From IDS-8 sp036381215 (GTDB lineage: Bacteria > Pseudomonadota > Gammaproteobacteria > Steroidobacterales > Woeseiaceae), in NCBI GenBank assembly GCA_036381215.1, contig DASVDF010000026.1, forward strand, positions 3,270 to 67,269: DNA of 64,000 nucleotides. Direction: 5' to 3'. Both the position numbers and the translations under genes were made by a program. Below the pieces are notes generated by a model that saw nothing but the letters and a program-made list of their open reading frames with translations, ran no database searches and was not told the origin of the DNA. This document shows positions 1-7,683 of this stretch, one piece after another. How positions within the stretch are numbered: the stretch's first letter is position 1; each line of letters starts with the position of its first letter.

Positions 1-1
1 G

Positions 2-82
2 TTGGACGAGCTGCGCATCGAGTGCATGTTCCCGGCGGACGACGAAACCGCGGCGCTGTGCAGGCGGTTGTCCCGGCGGTAA
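2..82 (+). CDS. C-terminal end of an unidentified protein (partial)
   Basis: An open frame enters from the left edge and ends with TAA at 80-82. It gives 26 residues ending ADDETAALCRRLSRR. I do not recognise the family from so short a piece. The gene body lies outside the window. An inverted repeat CCTGGCG-N5-CGCCAGG at 96-114 follows the stop and could be a weak hairpin, but it has no T-run. Confidence 0.4.
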   Translation: MDELRIECMFPADDETAALCRRLSRR

Positions 83-410
83 AAGGAGCTCGCCCCCTGG
101 CGACTGCCGCCAGGATTGGCGTCGTTCATCCGTCGAACGGTGCGTTCAGCAGGTAATCCACCGTCGACGGAGCTTCGTACCCGGGGGCGAAGCGTTCTCC
201 GAAATCGTGCGCGCGCGACAAGCTCGTGCGACGAGAGCGGCGCGTTGCTGACCGCCGGAGTCAGCTATCGCTTCTGATCATGAACGCCACCGCGCCAGAT
301 GCGGACGGGGTGCGCTCACGATGTGGAACCGCGACGGCGACGCGCTTGTGAGCGCGAATGCCGCTCCCTAGTATCTGGCGAGGAAACGTCAGATAGCGTG
401 GGCGCAAACC
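83..410. other. gene-free stretch with likely gene debris
   Basis: No complete gene is visible here. Two short protein-like fragments can be read. On the plus strand the frame ending at 277 reads GALLTAGVSYRF-stop, which looks like the last strand of an outer-membrane beta-barrel. On the minus strand the frame ending at 126 reads DFGERFAPGYEAPSTVDYLL and further residues, which has the composition of an enzyme C-terminus. Neither fragment has an intact upstream part. They are probably remains of a rearrangement or decayed genes. The promoter of the PQQ dehydrogenase at 411 must lie in the right half, but I see no convincing -35/-10 pair. Confidence 0.35.
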
Positions 411-2480
411 ATGCCGGCACTGCTGCGGAAAAGCTTCTGGGGCGCCCTGTGCGCCGTGTTCCTGTCCACGGCCGCACTGGCCGCCGCGGACGTCACGGAC
501 GAAAGGATGCTGGCGGACGCCGGCGACGGGCACAACTGGCTCCGCAAGAGCGGCAACGCCCGCGCACAGTATTTCAGTGCGCTCGACGAGATCGACGACG
601 GCAACGTCGGCAAGCTCGGCGTGGCCTGGATGACTACGCTGCCGGTAACCGACGGTATCGCCGGCACGCCCATCGTGGTCGACGGCACGATCTATGTCGG
701 CGTTGCGTATTCGATCGTGTTTGCGCTCGATGCGAAAACAGGACGCATCCGCTGGAGTCACGATCCGGGCGTCAGGAGCTCGCTGGCCGAGGGAGGGTCG
801 TCGTGGATCGCGCGCGCGAACCGTGGCGTGGCCGTGGGTGACGGCAAGGTGTTCGTCGCCACCGCCGACTGTCGCCTGATCGCCATCGACGGCGCCACCG
901 GCAAGGAATCCTGGAGCCAGACGACCTGCGACCCCGAGCTCGGCTATGCGATTTCGGACTCGCCGTACTACGGGGGCGGCAAGGTGTTCGTTGGCAACGC
1001 CGGCTCGGAATCGGGTGAGAAGAACCGCGGATATGTCTCCGCCTACGACGCGAAGTCCGGCGATTTCCTCTGGCGCTTCTATACCGTGCCGAGCGCCGAT
1101 CCGGCCGAGAACACGACGCCCGCCATGAAGATGGCCGCAAAGACCTGGACCGGCGATGCGCTGGAGAAGTTCGGGGGCGGCGGCAGCAACTGGAACGGGA
1201 TGACTTACGACCCCGAGACCCGTCTGCTGTACTTCGGCACCGCGGGTGCGCTGCCTTACGTCTACGAGCGGCGGCTTCCGGAAGGCGGAGACGCTTTGTT
1301 CACTTCCTCGGTGATCGCCCTCGATGCCGACAACGGCGAGTACGTCTGGCATTACCAGACGGTCCCGGAGGACAGCTGGGATTACAACGCCACGATGAAC
1401 ATCGCGCTGGCGGATCTCGTCTTCGACGGCAAGCCGCGAAGGACGCTGCTGATCGCGCCGAAGAACGGCTTCCAGTACGTCCTCGACAGGGCGACCGGCG
1501 AGTTGCTGGCCGCCGGCAAGTACGCGAAGGTGACATGGGCCTCGGAGATCAATCTCGAGACGGGTCGTCCGGTCCTCGACCGCCAGGCCGAATACTGGCG
1601 CGGGAAACCCGGTACGAAGTCCCTCGTGTGGCCGAACATGTGGGGTGCGCACAGCTGGAATCCGATGGCGTTCAGTCCGCGGACGGGGCTGCTGTACATT
1701 CCGGTGATCGATATTCCGAGCGAGGTGAGCTGGCAGGGCGACGGCGAGTTCACTGATACGCTGGTGAAAGTGACCGAGGTGGACGGCAAGCCCTTCGACC
1801 CCGGTAAGCTGGTGGCCTACGATCCGGTATCGCAACAGGTTCGCTGGACAGTGCCTCATGAGCTGCCGTTCAACGGAGGTGTGCTCGCGACGGCGGGCAA
1901 CCTCGTATTCCAGGGCGATGCGTTCGGGACATTCTCCGCCTACCGGGCGAGCACGGGAGAGGAGCTCTGGTCGATCGACACCGGCTCGACCATCAGCGCC
2001 GCACCCGCGAGTTACCTGCAGGACGGCGTGCAGTACATCCTGCTGCCCGCCGGCGCCGGCGGCGGATTGCAGTACGCCTACCCGGAGCTGCACGCGGTCG
2101 ACCGGGCGCAAGGCCCGACCCGCCTGCTCGCGTTCAGCCTCGAAGGGGACAAGGACGTGCCGATGCCGAGGTTCGGCATCGCGAAGCTGCCGGAGCAGCC
2201 GGCGCTCGCAGCGACGCAGGCACAGATCGAGCAGGGACACGAGCTGTACGCGAGCCATTGTTCGGGCTGTCATGGCAAGGATGTGGTCGCCCGGTACGGC
2301 GGGTCCGTGCCCGACCTGCGCTACGCGGACGCCGAAACGCATGCGACGTGGCAGGCGATCGTCATCGGCGGGGCACGCCGGCAAAACGGCATGCCCATGC
2401 AGAAGCTGAGCATCGAAGAATCGGAGGCGATCCGTGCCTACGTGCTGTCCCTGTCCGAGGAGCTTCGCCGGCGTCAGTGA
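411..2480 (+). CDS. PQQ-dependent alcohol dehydrogenase, quinohemoprotein type (C-terminal cytochrome c)
   Basis: This periplasmic quinohemoprotein oxidises alcohols or aldehydes and passes electrons from PQQ to a built-in heme c. The 689-residue protein starts with a signal peptide (about residues 1-25, ending AALAAA). An eight-bladed PQQ propeller follows, with the family signatures SNWNGMTYDPE, the catalytic-Asp segment SWDYNATMN (Asp324) and PKNGFQYVLDRATGELL. The C-terminal cytochrome has CSGCH at 617-621 and a likely Met ligand in NGMPMQ. Length and order match type I/II quinohemoprotein alcohol dehydrogenases. Two residues after Asp324 there is Asn, not the Asp of lanthanide enzymes, so Ca2+ is the likelier cofactor metal (inference). 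The substrate is unknown. The gene converges on the oxidase operon, an attractive electron acceptor. No strong ribosome site was seen, so the start is moderately certain. Confidence 0.92.
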   Translation: MPALLRKSFWGALCAVFLSTAALAAADVTDERMLADAGDGHNWLRKSGNARAQYFSALDEIDDGNVGKLGVAWMTTLPVTDGIAGTPIVVDGTIYVGVAYSIVFALDAKTGRIRWSHDPGVRSSLAEGGSSWIARANRGVAVGDGKVFVATADCRLIAIDGATGKESWSQTTCDPELGYAISDSPYYGGGKVFVGNAGSESGEKNRGYVSAYDAKSGDFLWRFYTVPSADPAENTTPAMKMAAKTWTGDALEKFGGGGSNWNGMTYDPETRLLYFGTAGALPYVYERRLPEGGDALFTSSVIALDADNGEYVWHYQTVPEDSWDYNATMNIALADLVFDGKPRRTLLIAPKNGFQYVLDRATGELLAAGKYAKVTWASEINLETGRPVLDRQAEYWRGKPGTKSLVWPNMWGAHSWNPMAFSPRTGLLYIPVIDIPSEVSWQGDGEFTDTLVKVTEVDGKPFDPGKLVAYDPVSQQVRWTVPHELPFNGGVLATAGNLVFQGDAFGTFSAYRASTGEELWSIDTGSTISAAPASYLQDGVQYILLPAGAGGGLQYAYPELHAVDRAQGPTRLLAFSLEGDKDVPMPRFGIAKLPEQPALAATQAQIEQGHELYASHCSGCHGKDVVARYGGSVPDLRYADAETHATWQAIVIGGARRQNGMPMQKLSIEESEAIRAYVLSLSEELRRRQ

Positions 2481-2550
2481 CGCGTGCCCGGCTGCGGTCG
2501 CGGACGCCCGGGCCGCGCGTCGGCTCCGGGTTCCGGGGCGATCCCAAAAC

Positions 2551-2928
2551 TCACACCTGGCACGGGCTGAGCAACAGGTCGGGCAGCCACTGCGCGAAGA
2601 TGACGAGCGCGGACAAAGCGCTCAGCAGCATGCCGATGAAGCCGACGAAGCGCGAGCGACCGCGCTCGCCGCCGGAATCGTCCGGCCAGCCGCCGCCGGC
2701 GCGGCGCCAGTGCCGCGCGGCCAGCAGGCCGAAGCCTGCCGCGAGCAGCAGCGCCGCGAGCGCGGTCAGGTGCAGGGCAATCAAGCCGCTCTGCGCGCCG
2801 CACGCCCACGGCACGATCAGGTACTTCGCCTGCTGGCTCGCGAGCACGGCCGCCGGTCCGCCGAACAGCGTCAGCACCTGGAGAGCGTCCTCCCGGCGCG
2901 GTGCTCCGCTGTGCCCGACCTCCGACAT
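2551..2928 (-). CDS. small membrane protein at the end of the cytochrome oxidase operon
   Basis: A protein of 125 residues with two hydrophobic stretches around residues 45-72 and one near 97-120. That gives two or three membrane helices, separated by an Arg/Gly-rich loop. It lies 17 bp after the subunit III gene on the same strand, so it is probably translated from the oxidase mRNA. Small membrane proteins at this position in oxidase operons are often subunit IV-like or assembly factors. I see no motif that decides between these, so the role is inferred from position alone. Confidence 0.65.
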   Translation of the reverse strand: MSEVGHSGAPRREDALQVLTLFGGPAAVLASQQAKYLIVPWACGAQSGLIALHLTALAALLLAAGFGLLAARHWRRAGGGWPDDSGGERGRSRFVGFIGMLLSALSALVIFAQWLPDLLLSPCQV

Positions 2929-2945
2929 CGCATCGCCTCTTGTTT

Positions 2946-3563
2946 CTAGAACACCCGCGGGCCGAGGTACACCATCGCGTACACGGGCACCCAGGTCAGC
3001 GACAGGAAGAACTGGTAGAGCGCCGATTCCTCCACATCCGTGTAGTGCTTCTGCTCCACGTCCCGCCTGAACATCATGGTCGTGATCACGGCGCTCTCGA
3101 CGAGATCGACGACCAGCAGCGTGGCATGCATGCCGACCAGGATCCAGGCGACTGATCCATAGGCGTACTGGTCCCAGCGCACGTTGAGCGCGTCGAACTC
3201 GAACCCGCGCAGAACGACGGCGACGACCGACAGCAGCACCGCGATCGAGAGGAACAGCCGCACGCCGCGCAGGTCGAGGGCGTGCGCCGCGCGGCGCGCG
3301 AACGCCATCGGCAGGATCGTGACCAGCAGCACGGCCAGGTTGATCGACGGCACGAGGAGGTCGGGAAGCGGCACCGGCGCTGGCGGCCATTCGGTGAAAC
3401 TCCGCCGCAGGTACACGTAGCAGACGAGCAGCACGGCGAGCGTCGTGCCTTCGATGAGCATGAAGCCGGCCGTCGCCCACCACGTGAGGCCGCGATAGCC
3501 GAACATCGTCCGCGGCAACGAAGCCGCGTCGATTGTCAGCCCCTCGGCGCCGGCATCGCTCAT
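2946..3563 (-). CDS. ctaE: cytochrome c oxidase subunit III
   Basis: Subunit III of the heme-copper oxidase, an integral membrane protein without redox centres. The 205 residues contain five hydrophobic helices, with the CoxIII-type segments GFMLIEGTTLAVLLVCYVYL near the N-terminus, HATLLVVDLVES, and LYQFFLSLTWVPVYAMVYLG at the end. It is short because the first two subunit III helices seem to be fused to subunit I, as in Bacillus-type CtaD/CtaE pairs. Its ATG overlaps the ctaD stop (3560-3563), which indicates translational coupling. Confidence 0.88.
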   Translation of the reverse strand: MSDAGAEGLTIDAASLPRTMFGYRGLTWWATAGFMLIEGTTLAVLLVCYVYLRRSFTEWPPAPVPLPDLLVPSINLAVLLVTILPMAFARRAAHALDLRGVRLFLSIAVLLSVVAVVLRGFEFDALNVRWDQYAYGSVAWILVGMHATLLVVDLVESAVITTMMFRRDVEQKHYTDVEESALYQFFLSLTWVPVYAMVYLGPRVF

Positions 3564-5485
3564 GCGGCCTCCGGCGACGTGCCGGTCTCTTCGCGCTTGC
3601 CCCGGGGCCAGCCCCATGCGACGAGTGGCGGCAGCAGGAGAAGCATGCCGACGACGAAGCCCCAGGGCGTGAACACGGAACCGATGAAAGTGACGCCGAC
3701 GGCCAGTGCGGTTACGAATGGCCAGATCGTCGGGCCGGGCGGCTCGTTGCAGCTGTCCGGCCGCGCATCGAGCGCCGTCGTGACGAGCATCTCGCGGCTC
3801 CCGGTGGCCAGTCCCGTCACGCGCGGCAGCTCCTCCGGGCGGCTCCAGGCGGGAGAGCGGCCGTCCACGCCCGGCAACGGATGGAAGTTGTACGGCGGCG
3901 GCGGCGATGCCGTGCTCCACTCGAGCGTGTCCGCATCCCACGGATTGTCGGCAGCCCGCTCACCGCTCCCGAGGCTCATCACCACGTTCAGCACGAACAG
4001 CGCGACGCCGAGCGCGAGCACGAGCGCGCCGGCCGTCGCCAGCAGGTTCAGGTCGCCCCACTCGAGCGCTTCGCGGTAGGTGTACACCCGGCGCGGCATG
4101 CCCATCAACCCGAGGATGTGCATGGGGAAGAACGTGAGATTGAATCCGGCGAACAGCAGCCAGAAGTTCCAGCGTCCGAGGCGCTCTGAAAGCATGCGGC
4201 CGGTCACCTTCGGGTACCAGTAATAGATGGCCGCGAACAGCGGGAACACGGCGCCGCCGATGAGCACGTAATGGAAGTGCGCGACCACGAAGTACGTGTC
4301 GTGCACCTGCAGGTCGAACGGGATCGCCGCGACCATGACGCCCGTGAGGCCGCCGAGCACGAACAGCACCAGGAAACCGAGCACGAACAGCAGCGGAGTG
4401 CGGAACACCGGCCGCCCGGTCCAGATCGTCGCGATCCAGCAGAACACCTGGATGCCGCTCGGGAGCGCGATCATCACGCTCGCCGTCGTGTAGAAGCTCG
4501 AGCCGTGGTGCGGGATTCCGGTTGCGAGCATGTGGTGCACCCAGAGGGCGAAGCTCAGGAAGCCGGTAATGAGCAGGGCGAACACGAGGATCGTGTAGCC
4601 GAACACCGGCCGGCGGGTGAACGCCGGGAGCACCGTCGACACCATCCCGGTGGCCGGCAGGAAGATGATGTACACCTCCGGATGGCCGAAGAACCAGAAG
4701 AGGTGCTGCCACAGCAGCGCGTCGCCGCCGGTCGCCGGCCGGAAGAAATGCGTGTCCACGAGCCGGTCCAGCGCCAGCATCACGCTCGCCGTGGCGACGG
4801 TCGACATCGCGAACAGCACCATGAACGCCGTCACCAGCATCGACCAGACGAACAGCGGGATGCGGTTCAGCGTCATGCCCGGTGCGCGCAGCTTGAACAC
4901 GGTGACGATGATCTCGACGGCCGCGATGAGCGCCGCGATCTCCGTGAACGTCACCGTCTGCGCCCAGATATCCACGCGCTTGCCCGGCGAGAACAGTGTC
5001 TCCGAGAGCGGCGCGTAGCTGAACCAGCCGGTATCCGGACCGCTGCCCGCAAAGAACGACCCCCAGAGAAACAGGCCCCCGATGAGATAAGTCCAGTAGC
5101 CGAGCGCGTTCAGCCGCGGGTAGGCCACGTTGCGCGTGCCGACCATGAGCGGCACGAAATACAGCCCGATGGCTTCCATGATCGGCACGGCGAACAGGAA
5201 CATCATCGTCGTGCCGTGCATGGTGAACATCTGGTTGTAGAGATCCGGGCCGAGGAGGCCGTTGTCGGGCCGCGCGAGCTGCAGCCGCATCGTGAGTGCG
5301 CCCGCGCCGCCCAGCGCGAAGAACGCGAGCGCCGTGACGATGTAGCGCTTCGCGATGGATTTGTGATCGACGGAAGCCATCCAGCCGACGAAGCCGCCCC
5401 GGCCCGACCACGTGGCCGTCAGCTCCCGGCGCTCCGCGGCCAGCGCGTCCTCACCCGGGCCGCGAAGCACGTCCGTCGTGCTCAT
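3560..5485 (-). CDS. ctaD: cytochrome c oxidase subunit I (caa3-type, long form)
   Basis: Catalytic subunit that reduces O2 at heme a3-CuB. The 641 residues include the low-spin heme ligand His90, the CuB/Tyr segment GHPEVY (His268, Glu270, Tyr272), His317-His318, and the heme ligands His403/His405 in VVAHFHYV. After the core there are two further hydrophobic helices (about 590-630), as in long CtaD proteins fused to the start of subunit III. Two usual proton-channel residues differ. The D-channel entry Asp of the motif PDMAFPR is Asn119 (RNVAYPR), and the K-channel Lys of TGIKIF is Gln346 (SGIQVF). The gene overlaps ctaC and ctaE by 4 bp each, so the operon order is ctaC-ctaD-ctaE-small protein. 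Confidence 0.96.
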   Translation of the reverse strand: MSTTDVLRGPGEDALAAERRELTATWSGRGGFVGWMASVDHKSIAKRYIVTALAFFALGGAGALTMRLQLARPDNGLLGPDLYNQMFTMHGTTMMFLFAVPIMEAIGLYFVPLMVGTRNVAYPRLNALGYWTYLIGGLFLWGSFFAGSGPDTGWFSYAPLSETLFSPGKRVDIWAQTVTFTEIAALIAAVEIIVTVFKLRAPGMTLNRIPLFVWSMLVTAFMVLFAMSTVATASVMLALDRLVDTHFFRPATGGDALLWQHLFWFFGHPEVYIIFLPATGMVSTVLPAFTRRPVFGYTILVFALLITGFLSFALWVHHMLATGIPHHGSSFYTTASVMIALPSGIQVFCWIATIWTGRPVFRTPLLFVLGFLVLFVLGGLTGVMVAAIPFDLQVHDTYFVVAHFHYVLIGGAVFPLFAAIYYWYPKVTGRMLSERLGRWNFWLLFAGFNLTFFPMHILGLMGMPRRVYTYREALEWGDLNLLATAGALVLALGVALFVLNVVMSLGSGERAADNPWDADTLEWSTASPPPPYNFHPLPGVDGRSPAWSRPEELPRVTGLATGSREMLVTTALDARPDSCNEPPGPTIWPFVTALAVGVTFIGSVFTPWGFVVGMLLLLPPLVAWGWPRGKREETGTSPEAA

Positions 5486-6504
5486 TGCAGTCCGTCGAGA
5501 TAAGCGAACAGCGCCTCGGCGTCGCGCGCAGGGAGGATCATCGCTGGCATGCGCACGCCCGGCTTGATGCCTTGTGGATCGAGGACCCAGGCGCGCCGGT
5601 GCGGCGGCGTGTTCGGCAGCGTGCCCGCGGCGAGGCTGCGGCGGCTCGCGAGATGCGTGAGATCCGGTGCCACCCGCCCGCCGGCCGGTGTGCCGCGTAT
5701 CGTGTGGCACAGCACGCAGGCATTCGCGAGGAACACGCGCTGCCCGACGCGTGCCGCGGCGTCGGCCGGCGCGCGCGCCGGGAGGAGCTGCGCCGCGTAC
5801 CAGCGCGCGAAGTCGGCCGGCGCCGTCGCGATCACGAGCAGCGCCATGTTCGCGTGCTGGTCGCCGCAGAACTCCGCGCATTGTCCGCGGAACACGCCCG
5901 CGTGGTCCGCCTGGATCCACAGCGGGCGCGAGTAGCCCGGGATGAGGTCGCGCTTGCCGTGCAGCCCGGGCACCCAGAACGAATGAATGACGTCCGCGGA
6001 GCGCAGCTCGATCTTCACCGGGCGGCCGACCGGAATGTGCAGCTCGTTCGCGGTGGTAAGCCGGCGGCTCGGGTCGGCGTGCTCGTACTCGATCTCCCAC
6101 CACCACTGGTGCCCGGTCACTTCGATGGTGAGGGCGTCCGGCCGCGCCCGATCGGGCAGATCGGCGAGCGCGCGGCCGGTGCGCATGTCCACGACGACGT
6201 TGGTGAGCAGTACGGCGATCGTGAGTGCGAGCGCCGCGGCGACCCAGCGCGCGATGGAGGGATTGGCGGATTGCGGATCGGCGGCACGCCGGCGGTGCAG
6301 CGCCGCGTACGCGAGCGCCGCCATGGTGACGGCGAAAACGCTGGCACCCATGCCGAGCAGCCACCCGGACTCGCGTGCGATGAGCTCGGCCTGCGGGCCG
6401 CCGGGGTTCAGCGCACTCTGCACGCCGGAACAGCCGCCGGCGGTCGCGGCGAGCGCGGCCGTTGCGAGCTTCCGACACGCCGACACGAGCCGCGATGCCG
6501 TCAC
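5482..6504 (-). CDS. ctaC: cytochrome c oxidase subunit II with fused cytochrome c (caa3 type)
   Basis: Takes electrons from the periplasm at CuA and passes them to subunit I. The 340-residue protein has a signal peptide with lipobox TAGGC (Cys25), two membrane helices (about 47-68 and 86-105), and a cupredoxin domain with His174 and the CuA motif GQCAEFCGDQHANM (Cys209, Cys213, His217, Met220). A C-terminal cytochrome c follows, with CVLCH at 263-267 and a Met ligand candidate in RMPAM. The fused heme makes this a caa3-type enzyme. It is the first gene of the minus-strand operon. The 92 bp to the divergent beta-propeller gene must hold both promoters. Confidence 0.95.
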   Translation of the reverse strand: MTASRLVSACRKLATAALAATAGGCSGVQSALNPGGPQAELIARESGWLLGMGASVFAVTMAALAYAALHRRRAADPQSANPSIARWVAAALALTIAVLLTNVVVDMRTGRALADLPDRARPDALTIEVTGHQWWWEIEYEHADPSRRLTTANELHIPVGRPVKIELRSADVIHSFWVPGLHGKRDLIPGYSRPLWIQADHAGVFRGQCAEFCGDQHANMALLVIATAPADFARWYAAQLLPARAPADAAARVGQRVFLANACVLCHTIRGTPAGGRVAPDLTHLASRRSLAAGTLPNTPPHRRAWVLDPQGIKPGVRMPAMILPARDAEALFAYLDGLQ

Positions 6505-6596
6505 GATGCACCTTCACGCGCAGGGCCGCGCGGCTGACTGCCGCGCGTCGACCGGCACAGAAGATGCATGGCGCGTGCCAACGAACAGCCCCGAGG

Positions 6597-7670
6597 ATGT
6601 TCGACGTGCACCCAGTCCCGCGCCGCGCGCCGCGGTTGATCGCCATGGCCGCGAGCCTGATCGCCGTTCCCCTGCTCAGCGCCGTGGGTGCGGCAGGGGC
6701 CTCCGCAAGGGATTTCCTGATCGTCGTTTCCAACGAGTACGACGGCACGCTCAGCCTGATCGACGGAACCACCCGGCAGGTGCTTTCCACGACCGAGGTC
6801 GGCAAGCGGCCGCGCGGCATCCAGCCGTCGTCCGACGGGGCCATGCTGTTCGTCGCGCTGAGCGGCTCGCCGCTCGCGCCGCCGGGCACGGATGAAAGCG
6901 CGCTGCCGCCGGCCGACAAGGCGGCGGACGGCATCGGCGTGTTCGATCTCGGCAACCGCGAGCTCACGCGCATCATCAAGGGCGTTTCGGACCCCGAGCA
7001 ACTGGCCGTCGGCCGCGACGGCGCCACTCTGTACGTCGCGAGCGAGGACACCGGGCGCGCGATCGTGCTGGATGTCGCGAGCGGCCGCGTGCTCGCCAGC
7101 CTGCCGGTCGGCGGTGAGCCCGAAGGCGTGGGCATCCGACCCGATGGCGCGATTGTCTACGTGACGTCGGAGGAGGATCACCGCGTCACGGTGATCGAAA
7201 CGGCCACGCAACAGGTCCTGCAGTCGTTCGAGGTCGGCGAGCGGCCGCGAGCCATCGCTTTTGCACCGGACGGACGGCGCGCGTACGTCACCGGCGAGAC
7301 CGATGGCACGGTCACCGCCGTCGACGCCGTCGAGCACACAGTCATCGAGGCCGTGACCCTCCCCGGCGAAGGGCAGCGCCCCATGGGCGTAGTCGTTTCG
7401 CCGGACGGCGAAAGCCTTTATGTGGCGACGGGCCGGGGCGGGCGCGTGTACGCGCTCGATGCGGCTACGCTCGAGGTGCGCGGCTGGCTCGCCGTCGGCG
7501 AGCGGCCCTGGGGCATCGCCATCAGCCCGGACGGGCACTGGCTGTTCACGGCGAACGGTCCATCGGACGACGTGTCGGTGATCGACGCCGCGCGGCTTGC
7601 CGAGGTGCAGCGCATCCCCGTGGGCGAGCGTCCCTGGGGCGTCGCCGTCGTGCCTTTCGGCGGGCCGTAA
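6597..7670 (+). CDS. PQQ-associated YVTN-type beta-propeller protein
   Basis: An exported protein of 357 residues made of repeated blades of the YVTN type. The repeating signals are VGERPRAIAFAPDGRRAYV, VGERPWGIAISPDG and related units about 42 residues apart. The N-terminus RRAPRLIAMAASLIAVPLL is a signal peptide. It matches the beta-propeller proteins that accompany PQQ-dependent alcohol catabolism genes (TIGR03866-like, by recall). Their exact role is not settled. It sits 13 bp before the likely xoxF start and is probably in the same operon. The ATG at 6597 follows a GAGG that is very close, and a start at 6645 is possible but would shorten the signal peptide. Confidence 0.85.
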   Translation: MFDVHPVPRRAPRLIAMAASLIAVPLLSAVGAAGASARDFLIVVSNEYDGTLSLIDGTTRQVLSTTEVGKRPRGIQPSSDGAMLFVALSGSPLAPPGTDESALPPADKAADGIGVFDLGNRELTRIIKGVSDPEQLAVGRDGATLYVASEDTGRAIVLDVASGRVLASLPVGGEPEGVGIRPDGAIVYVTSEEDHRVTVIETATQQVLQSFEVGERPRAIAFAPDGRRAYVTGETDGTVTAVDAVEHTVIEAVTLPGEGQRPMGVVVSPDGESLYVATGRGGRVYALDAATLEVRGWLAVGERPWGIAISPDGHWLFTANGPSDDVSVIDAARLAEVQRIPVGERPWGVAVVPFGGP

Positions 7671-7683
7671 CGTGCCTCCGCCG

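Noticed and set aside
261..2384. Long open frame of about 700 codons on the minus strand
   Set aside because: It is antisense to the clear PQQ dehydrogenase. Its Arg/Val/Glu-rich composition without domains is typical of high-GC shadow frames.
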